From contig JAQXGF010000069.1 in NCBI GenBank assembly GCA_029006155.1, positions 1-64,000 of the forward strand: DNA of 64,000 nucleotides. Reading direction: 5' to 3'. This document shows positions 18,292 through 27,103 of the stretch, in pieces. Below the pieces are notes generated by a model. That model did not search any database. It saw only the letters and a list, made by a program, of their open reading frames with translations, and had not been told where the DNA came from. This stretch comes from Lachnospiraceae bacterium (GTDB lineage: Bacteria > Bacillota > Clostridia > Lachnospirales > Lachnospiraceae). Positions within the stretch are counted from its first letter, which is position 1. The number at the start of each line of letters is the position of its first letter. A program made the translations under genes and the position numbers.

Positions 18292-18810
18292 ATGAGACGA
18301 AAGCTGACGATGGCCATTCTGATTTTGGTCAGCATTATTTTACAGTCTACGGTTTGCCAGATGATTTCCATCGCATCGATCAAGCCGAATCTGCTCATTA
18401 TCCTGACGGTTTCTTTTGGCCTGATGCGTGGGAAAAAGTCCGGTATGCTGACCGGATTCTTCTGCGGGCTGCTGACGGATATTTTTTTCAACAGCATTAT
18501 TGGGTTCAATGCGCTGATCTATCTTTGGGTTGGGTATTTCAGCGGATACTTTTATCGCATTTTTTATGACGATGATATCAAGACGCCGCTGTTTCTGATT
18601 TCGATTTCCGATCTGATATACGGGATCGTACAGTATGGCTTTATGTTTCTGATGAGAGGGAGAATCCATTTTTTCCGCTACCTTGGGCGTGTGATTTTGC
18701 CGGAGGTGCTTTATACATTGATACTGACCATTGTACTTTACCGGCTTTTTTACTGGATCAACCAGAAGCTGAGTATGACTGACGGAGGAGGTGCAGACAG
18801 CTTTGTTTAA
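18292..18810 (+). CDS. mreD: Rod-shape protein MreD
   Basis: This small integral membrane protein of 172 residues has about five hydrophobic segments and sits in the expected place between mreC and the class B PBP. AGGAAAGGAG lies 10 or so bases ahead of the ATG. Sequence conservation in this family is low, so position is a main part of the identification. Its end overlaps the start of the next gene, implying coupled translation. Confidence 0.88.
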   Translation: MRRKLTMAILILVSIILQSTVCQMISIASIKPNLLIILTVSFGLMRGKKSGMLTGFFCGLLTDIFFNSIIGFNALIYLWVGYFSGYFYRIFYDDDIKTPLFLISISDLIYGIVQYGFMFLMRGRIHFFRYLGRVILPEVLYTLILTIVLYRLFYWINQKLSMTDGGGADSFV

Positions 18811-21742
18811 AGACATCAGGAAACGGGCATCGAGGGTGATTCCACCGAGACTTGTGGTGCTGCTTGTCGTCATTGTACTGATGGCGGCGATTCTGATTGA
18901 ACGACTGTTTTATCTGCAGATTGTACAGGGAGAAAGTTATCAGGAAAATTTTTCCCTTTCTATTAAAAAGGAGCGTACCTTAAAAAGTTCCCGTGGAAAT
19001 ATTTACGACCGGAACGGAAAAGCGATTGCATACAATGAGCTTTCTTACTGTGTCACCTTTGAAGACAGTGAGACGTATAATACGACGCATGAGAAGAACC
19101 TTGCCCTGAACAGTATTTTGTACCATGTCATTAAAATGATTGAGGAGCAGGGAGATTCGATCGTAGACGACTTTGAGATCGGGCAGGCCGATGACGGTTC
19201 CTGGGAGTATACGGTATCCGGTTTTACTCTGAACCGGTTTAAGGCGGATCTGTTTGGACAGGCACAGATCTCGGATCTGAAAAAGGAGCAGCTGGAGATC
19301 AGCGCAGAAGATCTGATGACGCAGCTGTGTGATAAGGATCATTATGGGCTGCTTGATCCGAAGATTACCGATGCGGAGCGGAAGGAATATGATCTTCCGG
19401 AGAGCTACACGGATCATGAAATCCTGCAACTCGTATCCCTGCGCGCGGCGATCGCGGCGAACAGCTTCCAGCGTTACCAGGCAGTGACGATTGCGAAGGA
19501 CGTCAGTGAGCAGACCGTTGCACGGATTATGGAAAATGCAGCAGATTTCCCGGGCATTGACATCTCGGAGGAATATCGCAGAGTGTATGCGGATGCAGAG
19601 TATCTGGCACCGCTGATTGGCTATACCGGAAAGATTTCCGCAGAGGAGCTGGAGGAACTCAAAAAAGAAGATGACAGCTACGATGCGACGGATATCGTCG
19701 GCAAGACCGGACTGGAGAGTGTGCTGGAGACGACCCTGCAAGGGGACAAGGGCTCGGAGACGCTCTACGTCGATAATATGGGCCGGACGCTGGAGGTGGC
19801 TTCCCGTGTGGAGCCGCAGGCGGGAAATGACGTTATCCTGACGATCGATATGGATCTGCAGAAAGCCGCCTATCAGATTCTGGAACAGTATATCGCCGGA
19901 ATCATCTGCGCAAAGCTGGCCGATACGGAAGAGTTCAACGCAGACCTCGTCGAGTCGGCTGACCAGATCTGGATTCCGGTCTATGATGTCTACTATGCAC
20001 TGTTCGAGAACAATGTGCTGGATGTGGGACACTTAAAAGCGGACGATGCGACCGCCAATGAGCAGGAAGTGTACAATGCCTTTCTCGTAAAGGCATCGGA
20101 GATTTTCGCAACGATCAAAAACGAGCTGCTCAGTGATACGCCGACGGCCTACAAGGATCTGGAGGAAGAGTATCAGGCATACGAGTCCTACATCGTCAAC
20201 AATATGCTGATGGCGGATACCGGTATCCTGGATTCTGACGCAATCGACAAGACGGATCTCGTCTACAAGGAGTGGACGGAGGATGAGACGATCAGCCTGA
20301 AGGAATTCCTGACTTATGCGATTCAGCAGAACTGGCTCGATATCACAAAGATCACGAGTGACACGGAATATATGGATACCAACGAGATGTTCTCGGCGCT
20401 TGCAGATTATATTTCTACGTATCTGTATGACGATGACAATTTTTGCAAACAGGTATACCGCTATCTGTTGAAGGAAGAGCGAATCAATGAAGCAGAGATC
20501 TGCCTGTTGCTGTTTGACCAGGGTGTGCTGGACATGGATACGACTGCTTATCAGCAGCTCTCCAATGGCTCGTTAAGCGGATTTGATTTTATTTACCAGA
20601 AGATCTACAATCTGGAGATCCGTCCGTCCCAGCTGGCTTTGAATCCTTGTTCCGGGTCCCTTGTGCTGACGGATCCGAACAGTGGAGAGACGTTAGCCTG
20701 TGTTACCTATCCGGGCTACGATAATAACCGGCTCGCGAATGAGATGGATTCGGATTACTTTACAAAGCTGAACATGGATAAGTCTTCCCCGTTCTACAGC
20801 CGTGCGACGCAGGAGGCGATTGCACCGGGATCTACATTTAAGATCGTGACAGCGACGGCGGGCTATATGGAAGGTGTAATCAGCCTTGGGGAAGGCATCA
20901 ACTGTACCGGTAAGTTCAACATCCCTCCGTTTGATGAGCAGCCGATCAACTGCTGGAATATCTACGGACATGGTGTGGAGACGTTGCAGACCGCGATTCG
21001 GGATTCGTGTAACTATTTCTTTAATACGATCGGTTACCGTCTCGGCACGATGAACGGCGATTACTCCGATGAGGAGGGTATCCAGAAGCTGCAGAAATAT
21101 GCACAGATGTACGGACTGGATGCAAAATCCGGGCTGGAGGTGCCGGAGACGACACCGCATGTATCGGATCAGGACGCAGCACGTTCTGCGATGGGACAGT
21201 CCACGCATCTGTATACGACGGCAGGACTGGCGCGGTATGTGAGCACGATTGCGAACAGCGGCACCTGCTATGATCTGACACTTGTAAAGTCGATCACGGA
21301 CTCGGCGGGAAGTGTCCTTGAGGACAACAGTGCAAAAGTCCACAACACCTTTGAGCTTCCGCAGGAGCTTTGGGATACGATCCATGCCGGAATGCGCGGT
21401 GTGGTACAGAACCATGCGGCATTCAGTGCGACCAATGCCCCGGCCTTTAACGGGACGAACGGTCTGGCAGTAGCCGGTAAGACCGGTACGGCACAGCAGA
21501 GCAAGGACAAGCCGAACCACGGACTGTTCATCGGCTATGCACCGTATGATAATCCGGAGATCGCGCTTGCCGTACGTATCACGAACGGTTATTCTTCCGG
21601 AAATGCAGCGCTTGTCGCAAGGGATGTCATTTCTTATTACTTCAAGCTGCAGGATGAGAGTGAACTGATTACCGGACATGCATCGGCATCGTACGATTCT
21701 TACAATACTTCCGGTACGTCGGCAGCCGCATTTGCGGACTAA
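18803..21742 (+). CDS. mrdA: Penicillin-binding protein 2 (elongation transpeptidase)
   Basis: This class B PBP cross-links peptidoglycan during elongation with RodA. One N-terminal membrane segment (about 14-35) is followed by the dimerisation domain, and the transpeptidase motifs are S677-TFK, S735-C-N and K893-TG. At about 979 residues it is some 300 longer than E. coli PBP2; much of the excess is an acidic helical insertion between about 380 and 600, just before the catalytic domain. TTG at 18803 is the likely start (AGGAGG 11 bases upstream); GTG at 18791 overlaps that site. It overlaps mreD by 8 bases. Confidence 0.93.
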   Translation: MFKDIRKRASRVIPPRLVVLLVVIVLMAAILIERLFYLQIVQGESYQENFSLSIKKERTLKSSRGNIYDRNGKAIAYNELSYCVTFEDSETYNTTHEKNLALNSILYHVIKMIEEQGDSIVDDFEIGQADDGSWEYTVSGFTLNRFKADLFGQAQISDLKKEQLEISAEDLMTQLCDKDHYGLLDPKITDAERKEYDLPESYTDHEILQLVSLRAAIAANSFQRYQAVTIAKDVSEQTVARIMENAADFPGIDISEEYRRVYADAEYLAPLIGYTGKISAEELEELKKEDDSYDATDIVGKTGLESVLETTLQGDKGSETLYVDNMGRTLEVASRVEPQAGNDVILTIDMDLQKAAYQILEQYIAGIICAKLADTEEFNADLVESADQIWIPVYDVYYALFENNVLDVGHLKADDATANEQEVYNAFLVKASEIFATIKNELLSDTPTAYKDLEEEYQAYESYIVNNMLMADTGILDSDAIDKTDLVYKEWTEDETISLKEFLTYAIQQNWLDITKITSDTEYMDTNEMFSALADYISTYLYDDDNFCKQVYRYLLKEERINEAEICLLLFDQGVLDMDTTAYQQLSNGSLSGFDFIYQKIYNLEIRPSQLALNPCSGSLVLTDPNSGETLACVTYPGYDNNRLANEMDSDYFTKLNMDKSSPFYSRATQEAIAPGSTFKIVTATAGYMEGVISLGEGINCTGKFNIPPFDEQPINCWNIYGHGVETLQTAIRDSCNYFFNTIGYRLGTMNGDYSDEEGIQKLQKYAQMYGLDAKSGLEVPETTPHVSDQDAARSAMGQSTHLYTTAGLARYVSTIANSGTCYDLTLVKSITDSAGSVLEDNSAKVHNTFELPQELWDTIHAGMRGVVQNHAAFSATNAPAFNGTNGLAVAGKTGTAQQSKDKPNHGLFIGYAPYDNPEIALAVRITNGYSSGNAALVARDVISYYFKLQDESELITGHASASYDSYNTSGTSAAAFAD

Positions 21743-21786
21743 ACGTTTGATTTACCAGAACTGGAACATGGAAAGAGGGAGTGGCA

Positions 21787-22464
21787 ATGAGCCAAAGTGC
21801 GGTAATTTTAAAGAGCAATCCTTACGGGCTGGTTCTGAATCTGAATTCAGACCTCCCGTTCGAGGAGCTGCGAAAGGCGGTCGGAGAAAAGTTCCGGGAA
21901 TCTGCCGGGTTCTTTAAAAATGCAAAGCTGGCGCTCACCTTTCGGGGCAGAGCCCTTACCAAAGAGGAAGAAAACCAACTGGTAGAAGAAGTTGTGGGGA
22001 ATTCCAGAATACAGGTGGTCTGCATCGTCGATGAAGAAAAGCAGTCCGCTGAGTTTTACCGGCGAGCAGTTGAGAAGTCACTGGAAAAGAAGAAGGAAGA
22101 GGACGGATATTTTTACCGTGGAACCTTACGCTCCGGTCAGGAACTGGAGACCGAGACGAGCGTTGTGGTGATCGGCGATGTGAACCCAGGGGCACGCATC
22201 ATCTCAAAAGGCAATATTGTCGTGCTCGGCTGCTGTATGGGAGATATTTATGCAGGTGCAGGCGGCGACCGCAGCTGCTTTGTGGCTGCACTTACGATGA
22301 AGCCCATGCAGGTGCGCATTGCGGATAAGCGGGCGCGCAGTGCAATCGTGAAGAAGAAGGATACCGGGGAGTATCCGCTTGATCCGAAGATGGCTTATAT
22401 CAAAGACGACCATCTGCAGTTCAAGCCGATCACGAGTGAAAATCTGTGTGAATATCTGACATGA
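21787..22464 (+). CDS. minC: Septum site-determining protein MinC
   Basis: MinC inhibits FtsZ polymerisation away from midcell. The N-terminal FtsZ-binding domain is followed by the right-handed beta-helix domain with GDVNPGARIISKGNIVVLGCCMGDIYAGA, which binds MinD. The ATG at 21787 is favoured, with GAGGGAG about six bases upstream; GTG at 21781 lies inside that site. Length 225 residues is normal. It is the first of minC-minD-minE. Confidence 0.94.
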   Translation: MSQSAVILKSNPYGLVLNLNSDLPFEELRKAVGEKFRESAGFFKNAKLALTFRGRALTKEEENQLVEEVVGNSRIQVVCIVDEEKQSAEFYRRAVEKSLEKKKEEDGYFYRGTLRSGQELETETSVVVIGDVNPGARIISKGNIVVLGCCMGDIYAGAGGDRSCFVAALTMKPMQVRIADKRARSAIVKKKDTGEYPLDPKMAYIKDDHLQFKPITSENLCEYLT

Positions 22465-22518
22465 GGATAAGATACAGCACGCGGCAAAATAATGGCAGGC
22501 AAAGCGGAGGGATGGTAT

Positions 22519-23310
22519 ATGAGTCAGGTAATCGTAATTACATCCGGAAAAGGCGGAGTCGGAAAGACGACATCGACAGCGAACATCGGAACGGGGCTTG
22601 CCCGTCTGAATAAAAAAGTGGTTCTGATCGATACGGACATCGGGCTGCGAAATCTGGATGTCGTGATGGGACTGGAAAACCGGATCATCTACAATCTGGT
22701 AGACGTCATTGAGGGGAATTGCCGCATCCGTCAGGCGCTGATCAAGGATAAGCATTATCCGAATCTGTATCTGCTCCCGTCGGCACAGACACGCGACAAA
22801 AGTGCGGTCAGCCCGGAGCAGATGATCAAGCTCGTAGACGGACTGAAACCATTGTTTGACTATATTCTTCTGGACTGCCCGGCGGGGATCGAGCAGGGAT
22901 TCCGCAACGCGATCGCGGCAGCAGATCAGGCAATTGTCGTGACGACGCCGGAAGTATCAGCGATCCGGGATGCGGACCGCATCATCGGGCTTCTGGAGGC
23001 AGATGGCATGCGGAAGATCGATCTGGTGCTGAACCGCATCCGCGTGGATATGGTGGAACGCGGAGAGATGATGTCGATCGAGGATGTGCTGGAGATCCTG
23101 GCGATCAATCTGCTCGGAGCGATCCCGGATGAAGAGAGCATCGTCGTGGCGGCGAACCATGGCGAACCAGTCGTCGGCAGTGATACGCTGGCGGGCCAGG
23201 CGTATCTGAATATCGCCCGGCGTCTGACCGGCGAGACGGTTCCGCTTCTGGAGCTGCAGCAGAGGACATCACTTTTGCAGCGGATGTCCGCGTTCTTCAA
23301 AAAGAAGTAG
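22519..23310 (+). CDS. minD: Septum site-determining ATPase MinD
   Basis: MinD is the membrane-associated ParA-type ATPase that carries MinC and is displaced by MinE. The deviant Walker A GKGGVGKTT is at residues 10-18 and the C-terminus ends in the amphipathic membrane-targeting helix LLQRMSAFFKKK. The ATG at 22519 with GGAGGG upstream gives the conserved N-terminus MSQVIVITSGKGG; the earlier in-frame ATG at 22492 is not supported. Confidence 0.97.
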   Translation: MSQVIVITSGKGGVGKTTSTANIGTGLARLNKKVVLIDTDIGLRNLDVVMGLENRIIYNLVDVIEGNCRIRQALIKDKHYPNLYLLPSAQTRDKSAVSPEQMIKLVDGLKPLFDYILLDCPAGIEQGFRNAIAAADQAIVVTTPEVSAIRDADRIIGLLEADGMRKIDLVLNRIRVDMVERGEMMSIEDVLEILAINLLGAIPDEESIVVAANHGEPVVGSDTLAGQAYLNIARRLTGETVPLLELQQRTSLLQRMSAFFKKK

Positions 23311-23319
23311 GAGGCTAAA

Positions 23320-23562
23320 ATGAATATTTGCAGGTATGCGCAGGTCCGTTCCGGTGCGGTCGCACGGGCGCGGGCAGAGCTGACGATTGCTTCAGACAGG
23401 CTTGACTGCAGTCAGGAAGAGTTACATAAGATGCGGAAGGAGATTGTAAATATTCTTTCAAGATACCTGAATCTGGACAGTGACCGCTTTGAAGTGCGGA
23501 TGGACATTGTCTATGAGATAAAGCAAGGAGTACAGGATGTTAAAACAATACAGATTAAGTGA
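23320..23562 (+). CDS. minE: Cell division topological specificity factor MinE
   Basis: This 80-residue protein has the anti-MinCD helix region (VARARAELTIASDR) and the C-terminal beta-rich topological specificity domain with EIVNILSRYL and FEVRMDIVYEIKQG. With MinD it forms the oscillating or gradient system. It starts 9 bases after minD, and its 3' end overlaps rodA by 26 bases. Confidence 0.93.
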   Translation: MNICRYAQVRSGAVARARAELTIASDRLDCSQEELHKMRKEIVNILSRYLNLDSDRFEVRMDIVYEIKQGVQDVKTIQIK

Positions 23563-24637
23563 TTATCGCTTCCGTCTGATCCTGTGGGTCGTCGCATTGT
23601 CGATTCTCGGAATCCTGATTATCGGGAGTGCGGATGCGGATTTTCAGAAAAAACAGATATACGGACTGATTCTTGGCGTCGTTGCGATGGTGTTTGTCTC
23701 GTTGTTCGACTATACATGGATTCTGAATTTTTACTGGCTGATCTACCTTTTGAGCGCAGGATTGCTCGGGATGGTACTGATGTTTGGTGTCAACCGGAAC
23801 GGTGCGACACGCTGGATCAATATCGGGTTTCAGTTTCAGCCGTCTGATGTGGCGAAAATACTTCTGATTTTGTTTTTTGCCAAATTTTTTGAAGTTCACG
23901 AAGATGAGATCAGCAAATTCCGAATGATTGTACTGTCCCTTCTTCTGATTGGGGTACAGCTGTTTCTGATTTACAAGGAGCCGGATCTTTCCACGACGAT
24001 TACGGTAGCCGGGGTATTCTGTGTCCTGCTTTTTGTATCGGGTTTAAGCTATCGGATCGTTCTCGGTGTGCTGGCAGTGCTGGTGCCAATTGCGATCATT
24101 CTGATGAGCGTACTGATCCAGCCGGATCAGCAGGGCAGTGGCAATTATCAGCTGAAGCGTGTCTATGCATGGCTGCGTCCGGACGAGTATCCGGATGATG
24201 CGAGACAGCAGCAGAACTCGATCAAGGCGATCGGTTCCGGCCAGCTCTACGGAAAGGGACTGAACAATGACGATGTAGGTTCCGTCAAAAATGGTAACTT
24301 TATCTCAGAGCCACAGACGGACTTTATCTTTGCTGTGGCAGGAGAGGAACTCGGGTTCCTTGGCTGCTGCATCATCATTCTGCTGGAATTTCTGATTGCG
24401 CTGGAATGTCTTCTCATTGGAAGGAGGGCCAAAGTGCTGTCGGGGACACTGATTGGATGCGGGATGTCCGCACTGGTCTTTTTCCAGACCTTTATCAACA
24501 TTTCAGTTACAACGGGACTGATGCCGAATACGGGTATCACGCTTCCCTTTGTGAGCTATGGTCTGACTTCACTGGTCAGCTTCTGTATCGGAATCGGACT
24601 GGTACTGAATGTAGGACTTCAGACCCGCAAATATTAA
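23537..24637 (+). CDS. rodA: Peptidoglycan glycosyltransferase RodA (SEDS family)
   Basis: RodA polymerises glycan strands with PBP2. About ten membrane helices are visible, along with SEDS signatures GATRWINIGFQFQPSD, GNYQLKRVYAWL, FIFAVAGEELGFLG and TGLMPNTGITLPFVSYGLTS. The 366-residue length is normal. Its start lies inside minE with AAGGAG six bases upstream, so synthesis is probably coupled to MinE. Confidence 0.96.
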   Translation: MLKQYRLSDYRFRLILWVVALSILGILIIGSADADFQKKQIYGLILGVVAMVFVSLFDYTWILNFYWLIYLLSAGLLGMVLMFGVNRNGATRWINIGFQFQPSDVAKILLILFFAKFFEVHEDEISKFRMIVLSLLLIGVQLFLIYKEPDLSTTITVAGVFCVLLFVSGLSYRIVLGVLAVLVPIAIILMSVLIQPDQQGSGNYQLKRVYAWLRPDEYPDDARQQQNSIKAIGSGQLYGKGLNNDDVGSVKNGNFISEPQTDFIFAVAGEELGFLGCCIIILLEFLIALECLLIGRRAKVLSGTLIGCGMSALVFFQTFINISVTTGLMPNTGITLPFVSYGLTSLVSFCIGIGLVLNVGLQTRKY

Positions 24638-24670
24638 TACTTCTGCAGTTTATTAAAGGAGGCCAAACGA

Positions 24671-25066
24671 ATGAATGTAGCATTTGTCGCACATGATTCA
24701 AAGAAAAAGATGATGCAGAATCTCTGCATTGCGTATCGCAGCATTCTTGCAAAGCATACGCTTTATGCCACCGGGACGACCGGACGTCTGATCGAAGAGG
24801 TCACGAATCTGAATATCCATAAATTTCTTGCCGGACACATCGGAGGTGAGGAACAGCTTGGAGCGATGATCGACCAGAATCAGATCGACCTTGTGATCTT
24901 TTTCCGGGATCCGCTAAATGCACGGCACAACGAGCCGGATATCAATAAGGCCATCCGCCTGTGCGACATCCACAATGTCCCGCTGGCGACAAATATCGCA
25001 TCTGCAGAGATGCTTCTGAAATCACTGGAGCGAGGAGATCTTGAGTGGCGTGAGATGTACAAATAA
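24671..25066 (+). CDS. mgsA: Methylglyoxal synthase
   Basis: MgsA converts dihydroxyacetone phosphate to methylglyoxal and phosphate, a glycolytic bypass under phosphate limitation. The family motifs VAHDSKKKMM, ATGTTGRLIEE, GGEEQLGAMI and FFRDPLNARHNEPDI are intact in 131 residues. It follows rodA by 33 bases, a typical position in Lachnospiraceae, and overlaps the carboxypeptidase gene by 26 bases. AAAGGAGG precedes the ATG. Confidence 0.96.
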   Translation: MNVAFVAHDSKKKMMQNLCIAYRSILAKHTLYATGTTGRLIEEVTNLNIHKFLAGHIGGEEQLGAMIDQNQIDLVIFFRDPLNARHNEPDINKAIRLCDIHNVPLATNIASAEMLLKSLERGDLEWREMYK

Positions 25067-26141
25067 AAACGAACAGCCGGCCGGCTATACGGCACGGGAG
25101 TGGGCGCGCATTCAGCAAAGAGAAGCGCAGGAGGCGAAAAGACAGCGAAAGCTGATCCTTGTGCTGCTTCTGCTCTTTTTGCTGACGGCGCTGATGGGCT
25201 TTCTGGTCTACTATTTTGTATTCCGTTCCCATGATTATGAACTATTTTCTCCATATGACCGGACGGATCCGGTGCTGAGTTCCGGGAGCAGTCTTCTGAC
25301 CGGGAATACCGCAGATGCATTTGCGGCAGATCTGTGTGTGGCTTCCGGGGATGTGAACAGCGCAGCGCTGACGCTGGATGCGTATTCGGCAGGATTGTTT
25401 GACGTGAATCACGAGCGCACCGTCTATGCGAAAGATATTTTTACAAAGCGTTCCCCTGCGAGTATCACGAAAGTCATGACGGCGCTTGTCGCACTGAAAT
25501 ATGGAAATCTGGACGATCTGGTCACGGTCACTTCGACGGCGGCGGACATCGAGTACGGGTCTTCCGTCTGCGACATCAAAGAAGGGGAAGTGTATTCCCT
25601 TCGGCAGCTGCTCTACGGTATGATGATCGCTTCCGGAAATGATGCTGCGATGATGATTGCAGAGCATGTGGGAGGATCGGTCGATCATTTTGTCGAGATG
25701 ATGAACGAGGAAGCGGCAGCCATTGGTGCGACGAGCTCGCATTTTATGAATCCACATGGCCTGACGAATTCGGAGCATTATACATCGGTCTATGATATTT
25801 ATCTGATTTACAATGAAGCGCTTACGTATGACATCTTTCAGGATATCATCAGCCGTAAAAATTATTATGCGGAGTATACGAGAAGTGATGGCAGTGCGGG
25901 ATCGGTGACCTGGGAGTCGACGAACCATTACTTTACAAACGAAGCGGAAGCCCCGGACGATGTCGTGATTTACGGCGGCAAGACCGGTACGACGGACGAT
26001 GCAGGTGCGTGTCTGTCGCTGCTTTCCAAGGATTTATACGGAAATCCATACCTGTCGATTATCCTTCATGCCAACGATAAAGATGACCTGTATCAGGAGA
26101 TGAATCAGGTATTATCCCTAATTAGTGCTACAGATTCGTGA
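25041..26141 (+). CDS. D-alanyl-D-alanine carboxypeptidase (PBP5 / DacF family)
   Basis: This membrane-anchored serine peptidase trims the terminal D-Ala of wall peptides. A cytoplasmic tail is followed by one membrane segment at about 34-58 and the peptidase domain with S141-ITK, S198-GN and K314-TGT. The usual C-terminal beta domain and amphipathic anchor are absent; the N-terminal helix replaces the anchor. Starts TTG at 25041 and GTG at 25050 are both possible after GAGGAG. It ends the wall/division operon. Confidence 0.9.
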   Translation: MSGVRCTNKNEQPAGYTAREWARIQQREAQEAKRQRKLILVLLLLFLLTALMGFLVYYFVFRSHDYELFSPYDRTDPVLSSGSSLLTGNTADAFAADLCVASGDVNSAALTLDAYSAGLFDVNHERTVYAKDIFTKRSPASITKVMTALVALKYGNLDDLVTVTSTAADIEYGSSVCDIKEGEVYSLRQLLYGMMIASGNDAAMMIAEHVGGSVDHFVEMMNEEAAAIGATSSHFMNPHGLTNSEHYTSVYDIYLIYNEALTYDIFQDIISRKNYYAEYTRSDGSAGSVTWESTNHYFTNEAEAPDDVVIYGGKTGTTDDAGACLSLLSKDLYGNPYLSIILHANDKDDLYQEMNQVLSLISATDS

Positions 26142-26178
26142 ATTATGTATAAATAGACGATAAATTTGCAATTAGGTG

Positions 26179-26207
26179 TTGTAATTTATGTGAAAATAGT
26201 CTATAAT
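26179..26207 (+). promoter_or_regulatory. Promoter of the P-loop protein gene
   Basis: TTGTAA (26179-26184), 17 bases, TATAAT (26202-26207) gives transcription start near 26214, 36 bases before the ATG at 26250. Confidence 0.75.
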
Positions 26208-26249
26208 TACATCACGAATATTTATCCGCTACCAAAGGAGGAGATTACC

Positions 26250-26669
26250 ATGATACAGTTAATCGTAGGCGCAAAAGGAAAAGGAAAAACAAAAATCTTA
26301 CTTGACAAGGTAAACACCGAGGTGAAGGATGCTCACGGCAGTATCGTATATCTGGATAAGAGTCCGAAGCATATGTACGAGCTGAACAACAAGATCCGTC
26401 TCATCGATGTTTCCGGATTCGAGCTGGAGTCCAGCGGCGAGTTCATCGGATTTATTTACGGAATTCTTTCTCAGGATCACGATCTGGAGCAGATGTATCT
26501 TGACAGCTTCCTGAAGATTTCGCTCACAGATGCGGCGACGGCCAATGACCTGCTCCGCAAGCTGGATAAGATCAGCGAGAAGTTCGGCGTGACATTTGTC
26601 ATCAGCATTTCCCTTGAGGGCGCCGATATAGCGGAAGATTTGAAGAAGTATATGATTGCGGAATTATAA
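26250..26669 (+). CDS. Small P-loop ATP-binding protein
   Basis: This 139-residue protein starts MIQLIVGAKGKGKTK, so a P-loop lies at residues 7-14. A Walker B-like hydrophobic strand IRLIDVSG follows, but no recognisable hexameric ATPase or PilT domain is present although such proteins are often labelled PilT-like. AAAGGAGG sits ahead of the ATG. It is monocistronic, with its own promoter and a strong terminator. The function is unknown; conservation in Lachnospiraceae next to the division cluster suggests a house-keeping role. Confidence 0.75.
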   Translation: MIQLIVGAKGKGKTKILLDKVNTEVKDAHGSIVYLDKSPKHMYELNNKIRLIDVSGFELESSGEFIGFIYGILSQDHDLEQMYLDSFLKISLTDAATANDLLRKLDKISEKFGVTFVISISLEGADIAEDLKKYMIAEL

Positions 26670-26691
26670 AAGCGATAAGGCTACATAAGCG

Positions 26692-26722
26692 GAGCTGCTG
26701 CAGGTAATGCAGCAGCTCTTTT
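26692..26722 (+). terminator. Terminator between convergent genes
   Basis: A perfect 11-pair stem GAGCTGCTGCA/TGCAGCAGCTC with a five-base loop is followed by TTTT. It can serve both the P-loop gene and the convergent DUF378 gene. Confidence 0.8.
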
Positions 26723-26733
26723 GCTGTGAGTCC

Positions 26734-26946
26734 TTACATCTGCTCTGAGCCCATCTCCGTCACTCTTCCGTATAAGCTCAGGAGATACAATCCGGAGATG
26801 CCGACCAGTGTGTAGATGACTCTGGAGAGCCAGGTCATATTTCCGAAGAGCAGGCTGACCAGATCCAGCCGGAAAAGGCCGATCAGCCCCCAGTTTACTG
26901 CGCCAATGATGACAAGTGTCAGTGCCGTATAGTCCAATCCTTTCAT
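26734..26946 (-). CDS. DUF378 family membrane protein
   Basis: This 70-residue protein has two hydrophobic segments with the DUF378 signature LTLVIIGAVNWGLIGLF and a second helix VIYTLVGISGLYLL. An AAAGGAGGA ribosome site precedes the ATG on the minus strand. It is alone on this strand, between the P-loop gene and the HlyD-like gene. The role of the family is unknown. Confidence 0.88.
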   Translation of the reverse strand: MKGLDYTALTLVIIGAVNWGLIGLFRLDLVSLLFGNMTWLSRVIYTLVGISGLYLLSLYGRVTEMGSEQM

Positions 26947-27040
26947 TTGGATTCCTCCTTTTTTGAATCGCTGATGAATGCAGTAGCATTGTATCTATGG
27001 TCAGTATATCCTGAAAAATGGATTTTATGCAAAACAACGG

Positions 27041-27069
27041 TTGTCTCGATCGGACATACATGGTAAAAT
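27041..27069 (+). promoter_or_regulatory. Promoter of the HlyD-like/sepF operon
   Basis: TTGTCT (27041-27046), 17 bases, and TGG-TAAAAT (-10 at 27064-27069) form a good extended promoter 35 bases before the TTG start. Confidence 0.65.
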
Positions 27070-27103
27070 AAAAAAGATATGTTGATTTTCGGAGGTTTTC
27101 TGA

